From: a virus
Strand: one strand, 5' to 3'
Length of the DNA: 21,834 bases
IMG/VR virus record: IMGVR_UViG_3300009285_001661
Coordinates: 1 to 21,834 of that record
Part shown: in pieces, positions 1 through 8,200 of the stretch
How the letters are laid out: the number at the start of each line of letters is the position of its first letter
Position numbering within the stretch: the first letter of the stretch is position 1
Notes under the pieces: model-generated
What the model was told of the DNA's origin: nothing
The model's input: only the letters and a program-made list of their open reading frames with translations
Databases searched by the model: none
Program-made: the position numbers and the translations under genes

Positions 1-2
1 GG

Positions 3-131
3 GCGGCGGTTTATATCCTATCGAGTGGAACCCCGGTATCAGGGCAGGCGGTCGTAATGGGATCTAACGTTGTCATGGGGATTGCGCCGGATTCTACAGA
101 TAGGCTTTGGTGCAGGGGGTATGAAACGTGA
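3..131 (+). CDS. C-terminal end of an unidentified phage gene (5' cut by window edge)
   Basis: An open frame runs from the window edge to a TGA at 129-131 and gives about 42 residues ending in LWCRGYET. Its stop overlaps the GTG start of the next gene by four bases (GTGA), the same coupling seen throughout this phage, which argues that it is real. The visible part is short, beta-prone and rich in Gly, Val and Ser, with a repeated VVMG. I do not recognise the family; its position just upstream of a fibre-like gene suggests a virion structural protein, which is inference only. Confidence 0.55.
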   Translation, partial: AAVYILSSGTPVSGQAVVMGSNVVMGIAPDSTDRLWCRGYET

Positions 132-1546
132 AAAGACTGCTCGCCTTCTTAACTCTGTTTTTCGCTCTGGCAGGAGTGGCGGACGCTCAAATCCGTTTCC
201 GCAAGGAACAGCAACACGCCGAAACTCTTTATAGTTCCAGCGCATCACCGACGATCACTTCCCTCTGGACCTTTAGCGGAGGAATTACCGTCGCCACCGG
301 GACGGCCTTTTTTGATGATAGCATTTTCGTTCTGCGGGACGACCTCGACAATAGCAAACGGGCGCAGTTCCAGGTATCAGGAGTAACCACTGGAACCACT
401 CGGACATTCACCTTTCCCGATGTAACGGGAAGCATACCCACCGGGACAGGAACAGCTAATCAAGTTGCTTATTGGTCTGCGACAAGCATTTTAACAGCCA
501 CAAGCGGTTTTACCTTCACCGGATCTACCGCCAGTATCGGGGTAGTGTCATCGGCAACCAACGCGTTGACAGTACCTGATTTGGGCGTGCGACCTGGATA
601 CGCTGGCACGGATGCCACCATCACCTTAGACCCGCCGCTGTCTGCTAATAGCTGGTTTCTAAGATCGCACAATACCGGGGGACGCTTTGCGATTATTGCA
701 ACAACTGGACCGCTTGAAAACCTGACCGTACTGCAAACGGGAGAGGTGGGCATAGGGGTTGCCGCTCCAACGTCTGGGGTTAGCTTGGAAGTCGCTGATT
801 CCATAAAAATGCCATACGACGCTACTTTTTTAGGAAAGATGGCGGCAAGCACCGAGTGGACGGTCTTTCAAACGAGCATAACCGGAGTTGGAGACGGATT
901 AACGATTAACCCATCGAACGGGAATACTGTTTTCAACACGACGAGCGGCAACGTCGGTATTGGGCTAGTTGCGCCTATTGGCAAACTCGACGTATCGACG
1001 GCGACAAGAAGTGGGACTCAAGCCGTTGCCCCATCTGTTTATTTTACGGCTGGCATGGGGACTGGTCAAACAGGATATGCGGCGGGAAATGTGGAGTTAC
1101 GCCATTCTAACGCAACGCAGGGAATAGGTTTTGGTTATAATACTATCTATCAGGCTGGATCTGACACGAACGCAGCATTGAACCTGCTGTCTAAGGGCAC
1201 TAGCCCAATAACGCTCAATGCCTATGCCTACAGCACCGGCAATGTCGGTATCGGAACGGCGGCTAACATCAATCAATCTCTCACTTTTGCCAACACCGGG
1301 ACGATAGGTTTTGTCAACGCGGCGGTAAATACCAGCTATCAGGCCATCACGATGAACGCCTCAAACGAAATCATCTATGGAAATACGACCACCACGCAGA
1401 GGATTCGCACGTTAGGAGGGACGCCGGGAACCCTCGGCAATGGTGATGTCTGGTGGGAAGTGTCAGGGACTACACCTAATCGGTTAGTCTGTCAGAAGAT
1501 GTACGATGGGAGCGCAACGCGGGATATCTCATGTATCGTTTACTAG
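128..1546 (+). CDS. Tail-fibre-like virion protein with N-terminal signal peptide
   Basis: The 472-residue protein starts at GTG, four bases into the previous gene. Residues 1-20 are a classical Sec signal peptide: Lys-Arg, a hydrophobic core, then ADA before Q21. The rest is Ser/Thr/Gly-rich and beta-prone. It carries fibre hallmarks: a segment near residues 70-105 of the form RDDLDNSK...TTGTTRTFTFPD, and three later copies of a VGIG motif (VGIGVAAPT, NVGIGLVAP, NVGIGTAAN) like the repeated knob motifs of phage tail fibres and S74-type fibres. No S74 intramolecular chaperone is visible; the C-terminus ends in two Cys within a short domain. Likely role: host recognition or a tail or head appendage. 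The signal peptide is odd for a virion protein, which normally assembles in the cytoplasm. Confidence 0.75.
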   Translation: MKRLLAFLTLFFALAGVADAQIRFRKEQQHAETLYSSSASPTITSLWTFSGGITVATGTAFFDDSIFVLRDDLDNSKRAQFQVSGVTTGTTRTFTFPDVTGSIPTGTGTANQVAYWSATSILTATSGFTFTGSTASIGVVSSATNALTVPDLGVRPGYAGTDATITLDPPLSANSWFLRSHNTGGRFAIIATTGPLENLTVLQTGEVGIGVAAPTSGVSLEVADSIKMPYDATFLGKMAASTEWTVFQTSITGVGDGLTINPSNGNTVFNTTSGNVGIGLVAPIGKLDVSTATRSGTQAVAPSVYFTAGMGTGQTGYAAGNVELRHSNATQGIGFGYNTIYQAGSDTNAALNLLSKGTSPITLNAYAYSTGNVGIGTAANINQSLTFANTGTIGFVNAAVNTSYQAITMNASNEIIYGNTTTTQRIRTLGGTPGTLGNGDVWWEVSGTTPNRLVCQKMYDGSATRDISCIVY

Positions 1547-1554
1547 GGGGAACC

Positions 1555-1911
1555 ATGAAAAAACTGATTATCGTCCTATTGATTCTTTCTTTTGGAACTC
1601 CTGCGTTTACTCAGATGAAGAAGTGTATTGGCGGAACCCCGACTATGGGGGCTTGTGCAACTTCTCCTTCTGTAGCGGGCACGGATTCGTGCGGTACAAT
1701 AACGATAGGAACTTCTGTTGCCAATAGTGTTTGCGTGCTGAATTTTAGCCAGACTTACGGCTCTGCTCCAAGCTGTAGGGCAAATCTGAACACCAGATCA
1801 GGCGGCAACACTTTTTTAGTAATAGATACTTCAACTACGACGGTCACTTTTACTGCCGGAGCGCAACCAGAAGCCGGGCAGAAAATTCACTTCGATTGCG
1901 ATGTTCCATAA
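1555..1911 (+). CDS. Small secreted Cys-rich protein with fibre-type C-terminal domain
   Basis: 118 residues. The ATG at 1555 is chosen over an in-frame ATG at 1531 because it follows AGGGGGAACC and opens directly with a Sec signal peptide (MKKLIIVLLILSF, likely cut near PAFTQ). The mature part has six Cys, with SPSVAGTDSCGTITIG, then CVLNF, a SAPSC strand, a Thr-rich TTTVTFT strand and a final HFDC. This order resembles a small beta domain that I recall at the ends of many phage fibre or hypothetical proteins (GTD..GTITIG ... C.v.F ... aP.C); that link is from memory. Even Cys content and export suggest disulphides. It probably accompanies the fibre encoded just upstream; function unproven. 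Confidence 0.65.
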   Translation: MKKLIIVLLILSFGTPAFTQMKKCIGGTPTMGACATSPSVAGTDSCGTITIGTSVANSVCVLNFSQTYGSAPSCRANLNTRSGGNTFLVIDTSTTTVTFTAGAQPEAGQKIHFDCDVP

Positions 1912-1923
1912 GGAGATGAGAAA

Positions 1924-2235
1924 ATGAAAATTTTGATCCTATTATTACTTTTGATTGCAATTCCAGCCTTAGCCGTAGAACCCGGAACCTATGACCCGGC
2001 AACCGGACAGGCGACTTTTACCTTATCCCCACAAGAAAGGGCTGACTTAAAACGCGCCGCCAAACAGTTTAAGACCCCGGAAGCCGAATTGCTCAGGCAA
2101 ACGAATGAGAATTGGCTGAAGCACGTCAGGGAAACGATGACAAAGATGAGGGAGCAGAATCTAAGAGAGCGATACGAAAAACTCACGCCGGATCAGCGAA
2201 AGACGGTTGACGACGTGATGGGGCCGATACCGTAA
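1924..2235 (+). CDS. Secreted charged helical protein, unknown function
   Basis: 103 residues with a strong signal peptide: MKILILLLLLIAIPALA, likely cut after ALA. The mature part is very polar and predicted helical (repeated E, K, R, Q), with a possible coiled coil at residues 35-95, and no Cys. AAGGAGATGAGAAA gives a good ribosome binding site. It is the third successive gene with an export signal, within a run that continues directly into virion genes. I do not recognise the family. It could be a periplasmic chaperone or adaptor for the two secreted neighbours, or a virion-associated protein; neither is shown. Confidence 0.6.
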   Translation: MKILILLLLLIAIPALAVEPGTYDPATGQATFTLSPQERADLKRAAKQFKTPEAELLRQTNENWLKHVRETMTKMREQNLRERYEKLTPDQRKTVDDVMGPIP

Positions 2236-2245
2236 GGGGGGAAAG

Positions 2246-4198
2246 ATGGATGCACGTAATGACCTAGTAATGGGAATTGAACCCGATTGGTTGATGAGAG
2301 GATTACCTAATCCTAATGTCGCACCGACTCAGCCCGTAAACGAACCCACCTTTCCCGGCACAACGACACCGATAGGCAATATTGCCCGAAGCGCGTTGTC
2401 GAATTACAGCGACTACCGGAACAGTTTAGGTATTCCACGCATAGGCAACACGCGGGTAGCGGATTTGATGCGGGGTAGGGCAGAACGGACGGCAGAAGGG
2501 GAGATAGACCGCTATACGGGCATTCGGAATAAATTGGGAGCACCACGACTCCAGGACACCGAGCTTGCCAAGATCATTAACCGGACCCTTACGAACCCGG
2601 AAGAGTCCCCCGGCTTTAAGCTCGGCCAGAACATGCTTAACCAGAGTCGGACCACGCAGCGGGAGAATTTGAACACGATCCTAGAGAAATCCGGCCTGGC
2701 CGCGTCACCGTCTGGAATAGGCATAAAGGCTCTGAATATGCTGAACCGGCAGGGTGACGTAGAGATGGGGAATCTCGCGCTCACAGAAGGCAGTAACGCC
2801 ATTAACCGATCAATGCAGTTTCAGCCGATGGTGGAAAATGCCTTTAACACCGAACTGGACCGTGGATTAGGGGCAGAGCAGCAAGGTGTAACCGATCTTT
2901 ACAACCTGGAACGGTCAAGCCAAGGGGATTTCCAGAACGAACTAGGCAAGGCTCTTTCTCAAGAAGAACTGGCAAAAAAAAGGGATCTACAGACAAAACT
3001 GCAAGATATGAAAAATCAGGGTGCATTAGGAGGGGCGGCAGGAGACCTTCTTTCTAAGGCACTACCTCAGATCCTTCAGGCGTTGGGATTAGGAATAGCC
3101 CCAAATGCAATAGAACAGCAACTTGGCTTGCCTGCCGGAACCCTGCTAAGCCTTCTGGGGAAAACTGTAGGGGCGGCGGGAGGAGCGTTAGGAGGCTTAA
3201 TCGGATCGGGAGTAAAGGGATTAGGGAGTCTTTTTGGCGGTTTATTCGGTGGTGGCGATGGTGGTGGCGATTTTGTTCCCGATCCGTGGGGAACGCAACC
3301 AGGGGATCTTAGTGGCATTGGCCCCGATCCAACAGGCGGAACAGGTGGCGACTTTACCCCTGACCCCTGGGGGACCGGGGCCGGCGACCTTGACTGGCTC
3401 TCAGGAGGAGGTGGGGATTTTGTCCCCGATACTTGGGGGGCCGAGGCCGGCGACCTTGACTGGCTCTCAAATTTTTCTAATGCCAGCACCGGAGCGGCGG
3501 GTGTTGGCGCTGAAGCAGCCGCAGGGTTCGGGGAATTTACCCCAGAAATACTGGAAGGAATAGAGGCTGGTTATGGCGGCATGGTAGGGGCAGGGGGAAG
3601 CGGATTAGGAGGATTAGCCAGCCTTGCTACCCCTTTTGGTATCGTAGGAGGCGGATTAGCGTTAGGGAAACTAATGGCGAAATTGTTCGGTTTTGAGTCT
3701 GGCGGGAGAAAATGGGAAGAAAAGGCCGCTGGCTGGCAGGATGAATATGCAGGAAAGATCAAGGCGAATCCGCAAGCCTGGGTACAGGAGTTTGAAAACG
3801 CGTATGGCCCGGAGGGTAAACAGGCGGCTATAGAAGCCCTGCAAGGCAAATTGACCCCTCAGCGGGTAAAGGAACTGTTTGGCTTTGCCGATATACCGGA
3901 GTTTTTCCAGAACTTCTCTTTAGGCCAGAATAAGAAATACGGCAATCTGTCCCAAGCGGTAGCCCTGGAAGGCAGCAGGGGGGAATTGTCGAACTTTAAG
4001 AACCTAGCCCCAAGCTATCAGGCGGCTCGGGCTCAACCCCCGATTGACCTGACTCAAGACATAGAGACAGGGACTTGGGGGAACGTCTTTGGCCGGGACG
4101 ACGTTACTAAGGGGCGCGGAGTAACCTTACCTCCAGGGTGGGAATTGACAGGCTCTAAAGACCCCTGGGAAGCTATCCGGCGGGTTCAAGGAGAGTAA
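2246..4198 (+). CDS. Large Gly-rich virion protein, probable ejection (internal virion) protein
   Basis: 650 residues, preceded by AAGGGGGGAAAG. The N-terminal third is helical and holds an internal duplication (residues 54-76 and 90-112). A Gly/Ala/Leu-rich stretch follows at about 260-340 with apolar segments able to lie in a membrane, then three acidic DF.PD.WG repeats at 339-409, another Gly-rich apolar stretch at 440-482 (LASLATPFGIVGGGLALG), and a helical C-terminus ending soon after LPPGWE. This build of long helices, glycine zippers and repeats, in a run of three such genes before the lysis genes, is typical of podovirus DNA-ejection proteins (compare T7 gp14-gp16 or P22 gp7/gp20/gp16 by position only). 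No enzymatic motif is seen. Exact family unknown. Confidence 0.6.
   Translation: MDARNDLVMGIEPDWLMRGLPNPNVAPTQPVNEPTFPGTTTPIGNIARSALSNYSDYRNSLGIPRIGNTRVADLMRGRAERTAEGEIDRYTGIRNKLGAPRLQDTELAKIINRTLTNPEESPGFKLGQNMLNQSRTTQRENLNTILEKSGLAASPSGIGIKALNMLNRQGDVEMGNLALTEGSNAINRSMQFQPMVENAFNTELDRGLGAEQQGVTDLYNLERSSQGDFQNELGKALSQEELAKKRDLQTKLQDMKNQGALGGAAGDLLSKALPQILQALGLGIAPNAIEQQLGLPAGTLLSLLGKTVGAAGGALGGLIGSGVKGLGSLFGGLFGGGDGGGDFVPDPWGTQPGDLSGIGPDPTGGTGGDFTPDPWGTGAGDLDWLSGGGGDFVPDTWGAEAGDLDWLSNFSNASTGAAGVGAEAAAGFGEFTPEILEGIEAGYGGMVGAGGSGLGGLASLATPFGIVGGGLALGKLMAKLFGFESGGRKWEEKAAGWQDEYAGKIKANPQAWVQEFENAYGPEGKQAAIEALQGKLTPQRVKELFGFADIPEFFQNFSLGQNKKYGNLSQAVALEGSRGELSNFKNLAPSYQAARAQPPIDLTQDIETGTWGNVFGRDDVTKGRGVTLPPGWELTGSKDPWEAIRRVQGE
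2405..2581 (+). repeat. Internal duplication in the 650-aa virion protein
   Basis: Residues 54-76 and 90-112 align without gaps: YSDYRNSLGIPRIGNTRVAD against YTGIRNKLGAPRLQDTELAK. They share Y, R-N, L-G, P-R and a following hydrophobic pattern, with a 36-residue period. The DNA copies have diverged, so the duplication is old and kept at the protein level. Confidence 0.6.
3260..3472 (+). repeat. Three imperfect G-D-F-x-P-D-x-W-G repeats in the 650-aa virion protein
   Basis: The units begin near residues 339, 367 and 389. All contain GGDF, PD, WG and GDL; the second and third also share GDLDWLS. The DNA of the last two is close (GCCGGCGACCTTGACTGGCT is shared), which points to a recent tandem duplication. 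The acidic, Trp-containing units resemble binding or linker repeats rather than an enzyme. Confidence 0.75.
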
Positions 4199-4201
4199 AT
4201 T

Positions 4202-5233
4202 ATGGCTGGATTTGGATACGGATTTGGTACGGGTCTCATGGGCGGGATGAGTAAGAATATCGACGAGGACCGGAAGAACCGCCTAATAGAAGCTCAGCTT
4301 ATGGGCGATATTCAGGGATATCAGGCCGACCTACCCCCCGATCAGCAGACCACGATACCCACCACAACACGCCCTACAAGCGGCCTGGGGGGTATTCTAG
4401 GGGCTTTTGGCCTTGGGGGGGACAGAACCCCCGACATGGAGGCTATGATAGCCAAGCGGGCAATGGCCGCCCGGCAATCGGCGGTTTATAAGCAGGCTAT
4501 GGCGGTGGCGGCAAAATTGACCGACCAGATCGCTAAGGGAGAGTTGGATGTTGAAGATCCAAACGTACAGGAGTTAATAAATAAGTTGCCTGCAGCGGCT
4601 AGGCTGCCGGTCCAAGCGGCGGTCAATCAGCAGAAGAAGCAAAAGGCTCAAAGGAATATCTTGCAGGGGATAGTCGGCACAGGCAGGGTAGATGTCCCTG
4701 GATATGAGGATACAGAAGCGGGTATGTCGCGGGGACCGACTACCAGGGAGGCAACACGGCCAGATGTGCTTGGAGCTATGTTCGGGGTAAAGGGGCTGGA
4801 AGATGAGGCGGCGAAAGATTACTTGTATAGGCCGCCCCCTGATCCTACTTCCTTAATCCAGCCAGGTCCGGGCACCCCAGCGGCTATTGTGAACCGGAGG
4901 ACGGGGGTAGTGAATCCATTGCAAGGGACGCAGAGGCCAAGTCCGGCGGTCGATCCGGTGATGAACGAATACCGGAATCTCAGAAATAAGCTGATGATGA
5001 ATCGCCTCAAAGGAGTAGAAACACCGAAAGATCGACAGCAGAGCTTATTGAGATTGATTGCACTAGCGCAAACCCTCAAAAAGAACGCCGACCCTGGCTC
5101 ACCGGAAGAGGCTCAATATGAGGGTGACTTAAGACGGTATCTGTCCGAACTGAACCAAGCCCACCCATCCCCATCCACCCCAGCACAACCCGGCGGGGGT
5201 GGATTACCCCAAGGATGGAGATTTAGGGACTAA
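4202..5233 (+). CDS. Probable virion/ejection protein, mid-size partner
   Basis: 343 residues. The ribosome site AAGGAGAG lies in the end of the previous gene, three bases separate the two genes, and the stop overlaps the next start (TAATG), so all three large genes look translationally coupled. The N-terminus is Gly/Met-rich and apolar (GFGYGFGTGLMGGM), followed by a helical region (residues 75-155), a Pro-rich linker (about 205-245), a second helical block (245-310), and a Pro-rich tail ending in LPQGWRFRD. No known catalytic motif. Role as a virion-internal protein is inferred from its neighbours and composition. Confidence 0.55.
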   Translation: MAGFGYGFGTGLMGGMSKNIDEDRKNRLIEAQLMGDIQGYQADLPPDQQTTIPTTTRPTSGLGGILGAFGLGGDRTPDMEAMIAKRAMAARQSAVYKQAMAVAAKLTDQIAKGELDVEDPNVQELINKLPAAARLPVQAAVNQQKKQKAQRNILQGIVGTGRVDVPGYEDTEAGMSRGPTTREATRPDVLGAMFGVKGLEDEAAKDYLYRPPPDPTSLIQPGPGTPAAIVNRRTGVVNPLQGTQRPSPAVDPVMNEYRNLRNKLMMNRLKGVETPKDRQQSLLRLIALAQTLKKNADPGSPEEAQYEGDLRRYLSELNQAHPSPSTPAQPGGGGLPQGWRFRD

Positions 5234-8200
5234 TGCCACCACAGTTGCGCCTCATAGAAAACGAGGATAGTAAGGAACAGGCGTTATGGAACCCTGAAAC
5301 GCAGAGCGTGTTTGATCCTAAAGATTCAAAAGTGGTTATCCATGAATCAGGCCAACAGGCTCTATTCGACCCCACAAGTCAGTCAATTATAGCCTACCTT
5401 CCAAGCTCTGTAGGACAAACACCGACATCGGTTGTTACCCAAGAGCACCCCGTCAAGTATGGGGGATCTAAGAAGGAAATTCTCCCCGAGGTTCAACCCC
5501 CGTCTGCGCTTCAGCGTCTTGCGATGGGGCCGGTGGGTACGGTAGTTGAGAAGGGATTAGAAGTTATTGCCAAGCCTGCGCAATTAGCAAATGAGTATCT
5601 TGCTAAACCTCTTACCCCTTTTCCTGAATTACTAAAGCCTGAAACATATATGCAAGAAGAAGGGGCCGTATTCCCAGAGTCCGAACGGCGCAAGATGGAA
5701 GCTATCAGTCAACCGCTTCCGGAGATTATGACTAAGCCGGTAATTGCAGCAGTGGATTTAGTAAGAAAAGCATCTCCGGAAGCCGCTAAGGTAATTGAAG
5801 ATACGATGGCGAATTACCCTGCTTTGCAGAAGTATGGTCCTATCCCTAAAATGTCCGACTTTGCAATGAAAATAAGGGAAGCAACTAAAGGAAAAATACC
5901 AGAAATCCAATCGGTAGAAGAATTAAAGGCGACACCGCCACGCAATTTTATAGAAGAGGCGAAGGCCAGACGAGCAGCAAGGGAATCTGAACCCGCTTTT
6001 GTTGAGACATTGAAAGAGGAACCTGCGCCAGTAGCCGAGGCTACGCCTCCCGTAGCCGAAGCGCCAAAGATCCGCGAACTCCGACCGGAAGAGCCGATTG
6101 AGGATATAAGGCCGGTAGAACGTGCGGAGGCGGAGGGTATCGTCAAGCCCCGCGTCGAACCGACTGAGGCCGGGATGCAGGGGGTATTGGCTGAGACGCC
6201 ACAACGGGAGACTCCCACCACAGCCCTTCGTACTAAAGCCAGACAGACTGAAAAACTGACTGATTTGGAGAAGGCTACTATTCCAGAGACACAGATGGAA
6301 CTAGCTGGTCAAGATAAGCCTATCCCCTCTAAAGGGCCATTAACTCCTGAAGAGATTGCCGCAGCCGACGAGATGAGACAGATACTTGGTGGAAAGAAGA
6401 GAACTCGTCGCCCACGCCTTGAGGACGAAGAGGTTGCCGCCTCCACTTTCATCCAGCGCCAAGGCGGAATGAATATCCCTGCAAAGTTAAAAGAAGAATT
6501 TGGCGCGTGGAATCGCTACCACAACCCGAAAGGTCTTGGAGTTGATGAAATGGCAGAGGCATTGCATGAGGCGGGGATTATTCCTGAGCCAACAATCAAT
6601 TCCATGTTGGAAGCGAAGGGGACGGGGAGAAGAACGGCTGGCGGTTTTGAGAAACAGCAAATGGCTGGATATGTTCAAGATAAGATCAATACGATTACTG
6701 AAACACCCGCAGAGCTTCAATACAAAGGGAAAACATATACCGAGGCAATCAAGGAAAAAGGGGGGATACGCCTAAAGGATGATGTTGATGTTGTCCTAAA
6801 GAAAGATGCCGACATTTTGAAAGTTGAGGAGAAGATACCGTTTGATGTGCCATTTGAAGAATCGTCGTTAAGTCAAGCCGACCTTGCCGCTCAAAAACTT
6901 TTCGGGACCCGTGGCGGTGCTCCGGGTGAACCAAGCGACATTCCCCCGCCAAAAAAACTAACTCCCTTAGAGAAAGAGATGGGTCATCCTGTCACGGAAA
7001 CGACCTTTGAAGGGATACCGAAAGGCGTAACAGGAAGCCGACTTGAGACCGGCACAACCAAACTCATCACCGAAGCCGGGATCGAAGCCTTCAAATCTTT
7101 GGGAAAAGAGCTTGAGCCGGACATTCCTGTAACAATTCAATTAGCCAGAGCCATGCAGAGAGGCGAATTGGATTTACGGGGCTTGGAACGGATATTGGAA
7201 AGTAAAGGCGTATCAAGAGAACAATTCATTGAGTCATTTATTACCACAGCGAGCAACGCAGGCAGGCAACTCTCACAGCTCGCCAAGGTCGTAAAGAGTT
7301 TAAAGAATGCGGATGCTGCCTTTGGAGAGATCGGAAAGCGACTTCCCCTTTATACCTCCATTTTGGAAGCTGGCAAAACTTTCATTGAAAAAGGAAAACT
7401 CAGTGTAGCCGAAGGCACTCAGCTTGGCCGTGATGTTATCGACTCAATCCGTTTGAACCTTTTCTCTGTAACGTCTTTTTCGCTGGACATGATCGGCAAC
7501 GCGACAGAAATAGGGGCGCAGATTGCGGGTGGTGTTGGCAAGGATTTAGTTCAAGTTGCCAAAGGTCATGTCAATTTTCCTAGTATTCAAGCGGTCATTA
7601 GAACCATAAAAGACCGACCCAGAGTAGCAGGTGTTGAGAAAGGTTTAGAATTAACAGCAATCGGGGAAAAGCTAAGGGGCGGTTTTCAGAAAGGTCCGGG
7701 GACTTTCACTCTACGCAGCAATGCAGCCAGTAAAGGACTGGACTATCTGGTAGGCAGCCCACTCTATCTTAAGGGCGTAATGGACACCGGAGCCAAGCGG
7801 TTCAGCGCCGCTATTAGCATCTGGCAAGACGCGATTATGTCGGCTAATTTGAAGGGACTAAAGGGCACAGAGAGACAGAAATTTTACGAACAGTTTTGGG
7901 AAGACCCGCCAAAGAGTGTAATTCAAAAAGCTATTAACGAGGGCAACAAAGCAGGATTTAACCGGACTCTTTCTAAAATAGAGGAAAAATACGCTAGTTC
8001 GACTACTGTTAAGTTGCTGGTTGATACATTTGGCCGGTGGCCGTGGCAGTTTACAAGGTGGGGTGCTGAGATGGTGGGATATAATCCAGAACTGTTCAAA
8101 GCCATACGACAAGGAAAGGCGAGCGCTGAGGACATTGCAGGATATTTGACAAAAACCGCATCCGGCTGGGGCGGGCTCTACTTAATAGATCGGGCCTTGT

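Noticed and set aside
469-852. 127-codon minus-strand frame within the fibre gene
   Set aside because: Antisense to a frame with clear fibre motifs; no ribosome site and no neighbours in that direction.
3076-3489. Pro/Ser-rich minus-strand frame of 137 codons
   Set aside because: It mirrors the Gly/Asp-rich repeats of the 650-aa protein; Gly codons read backwards give Pro and Ser.
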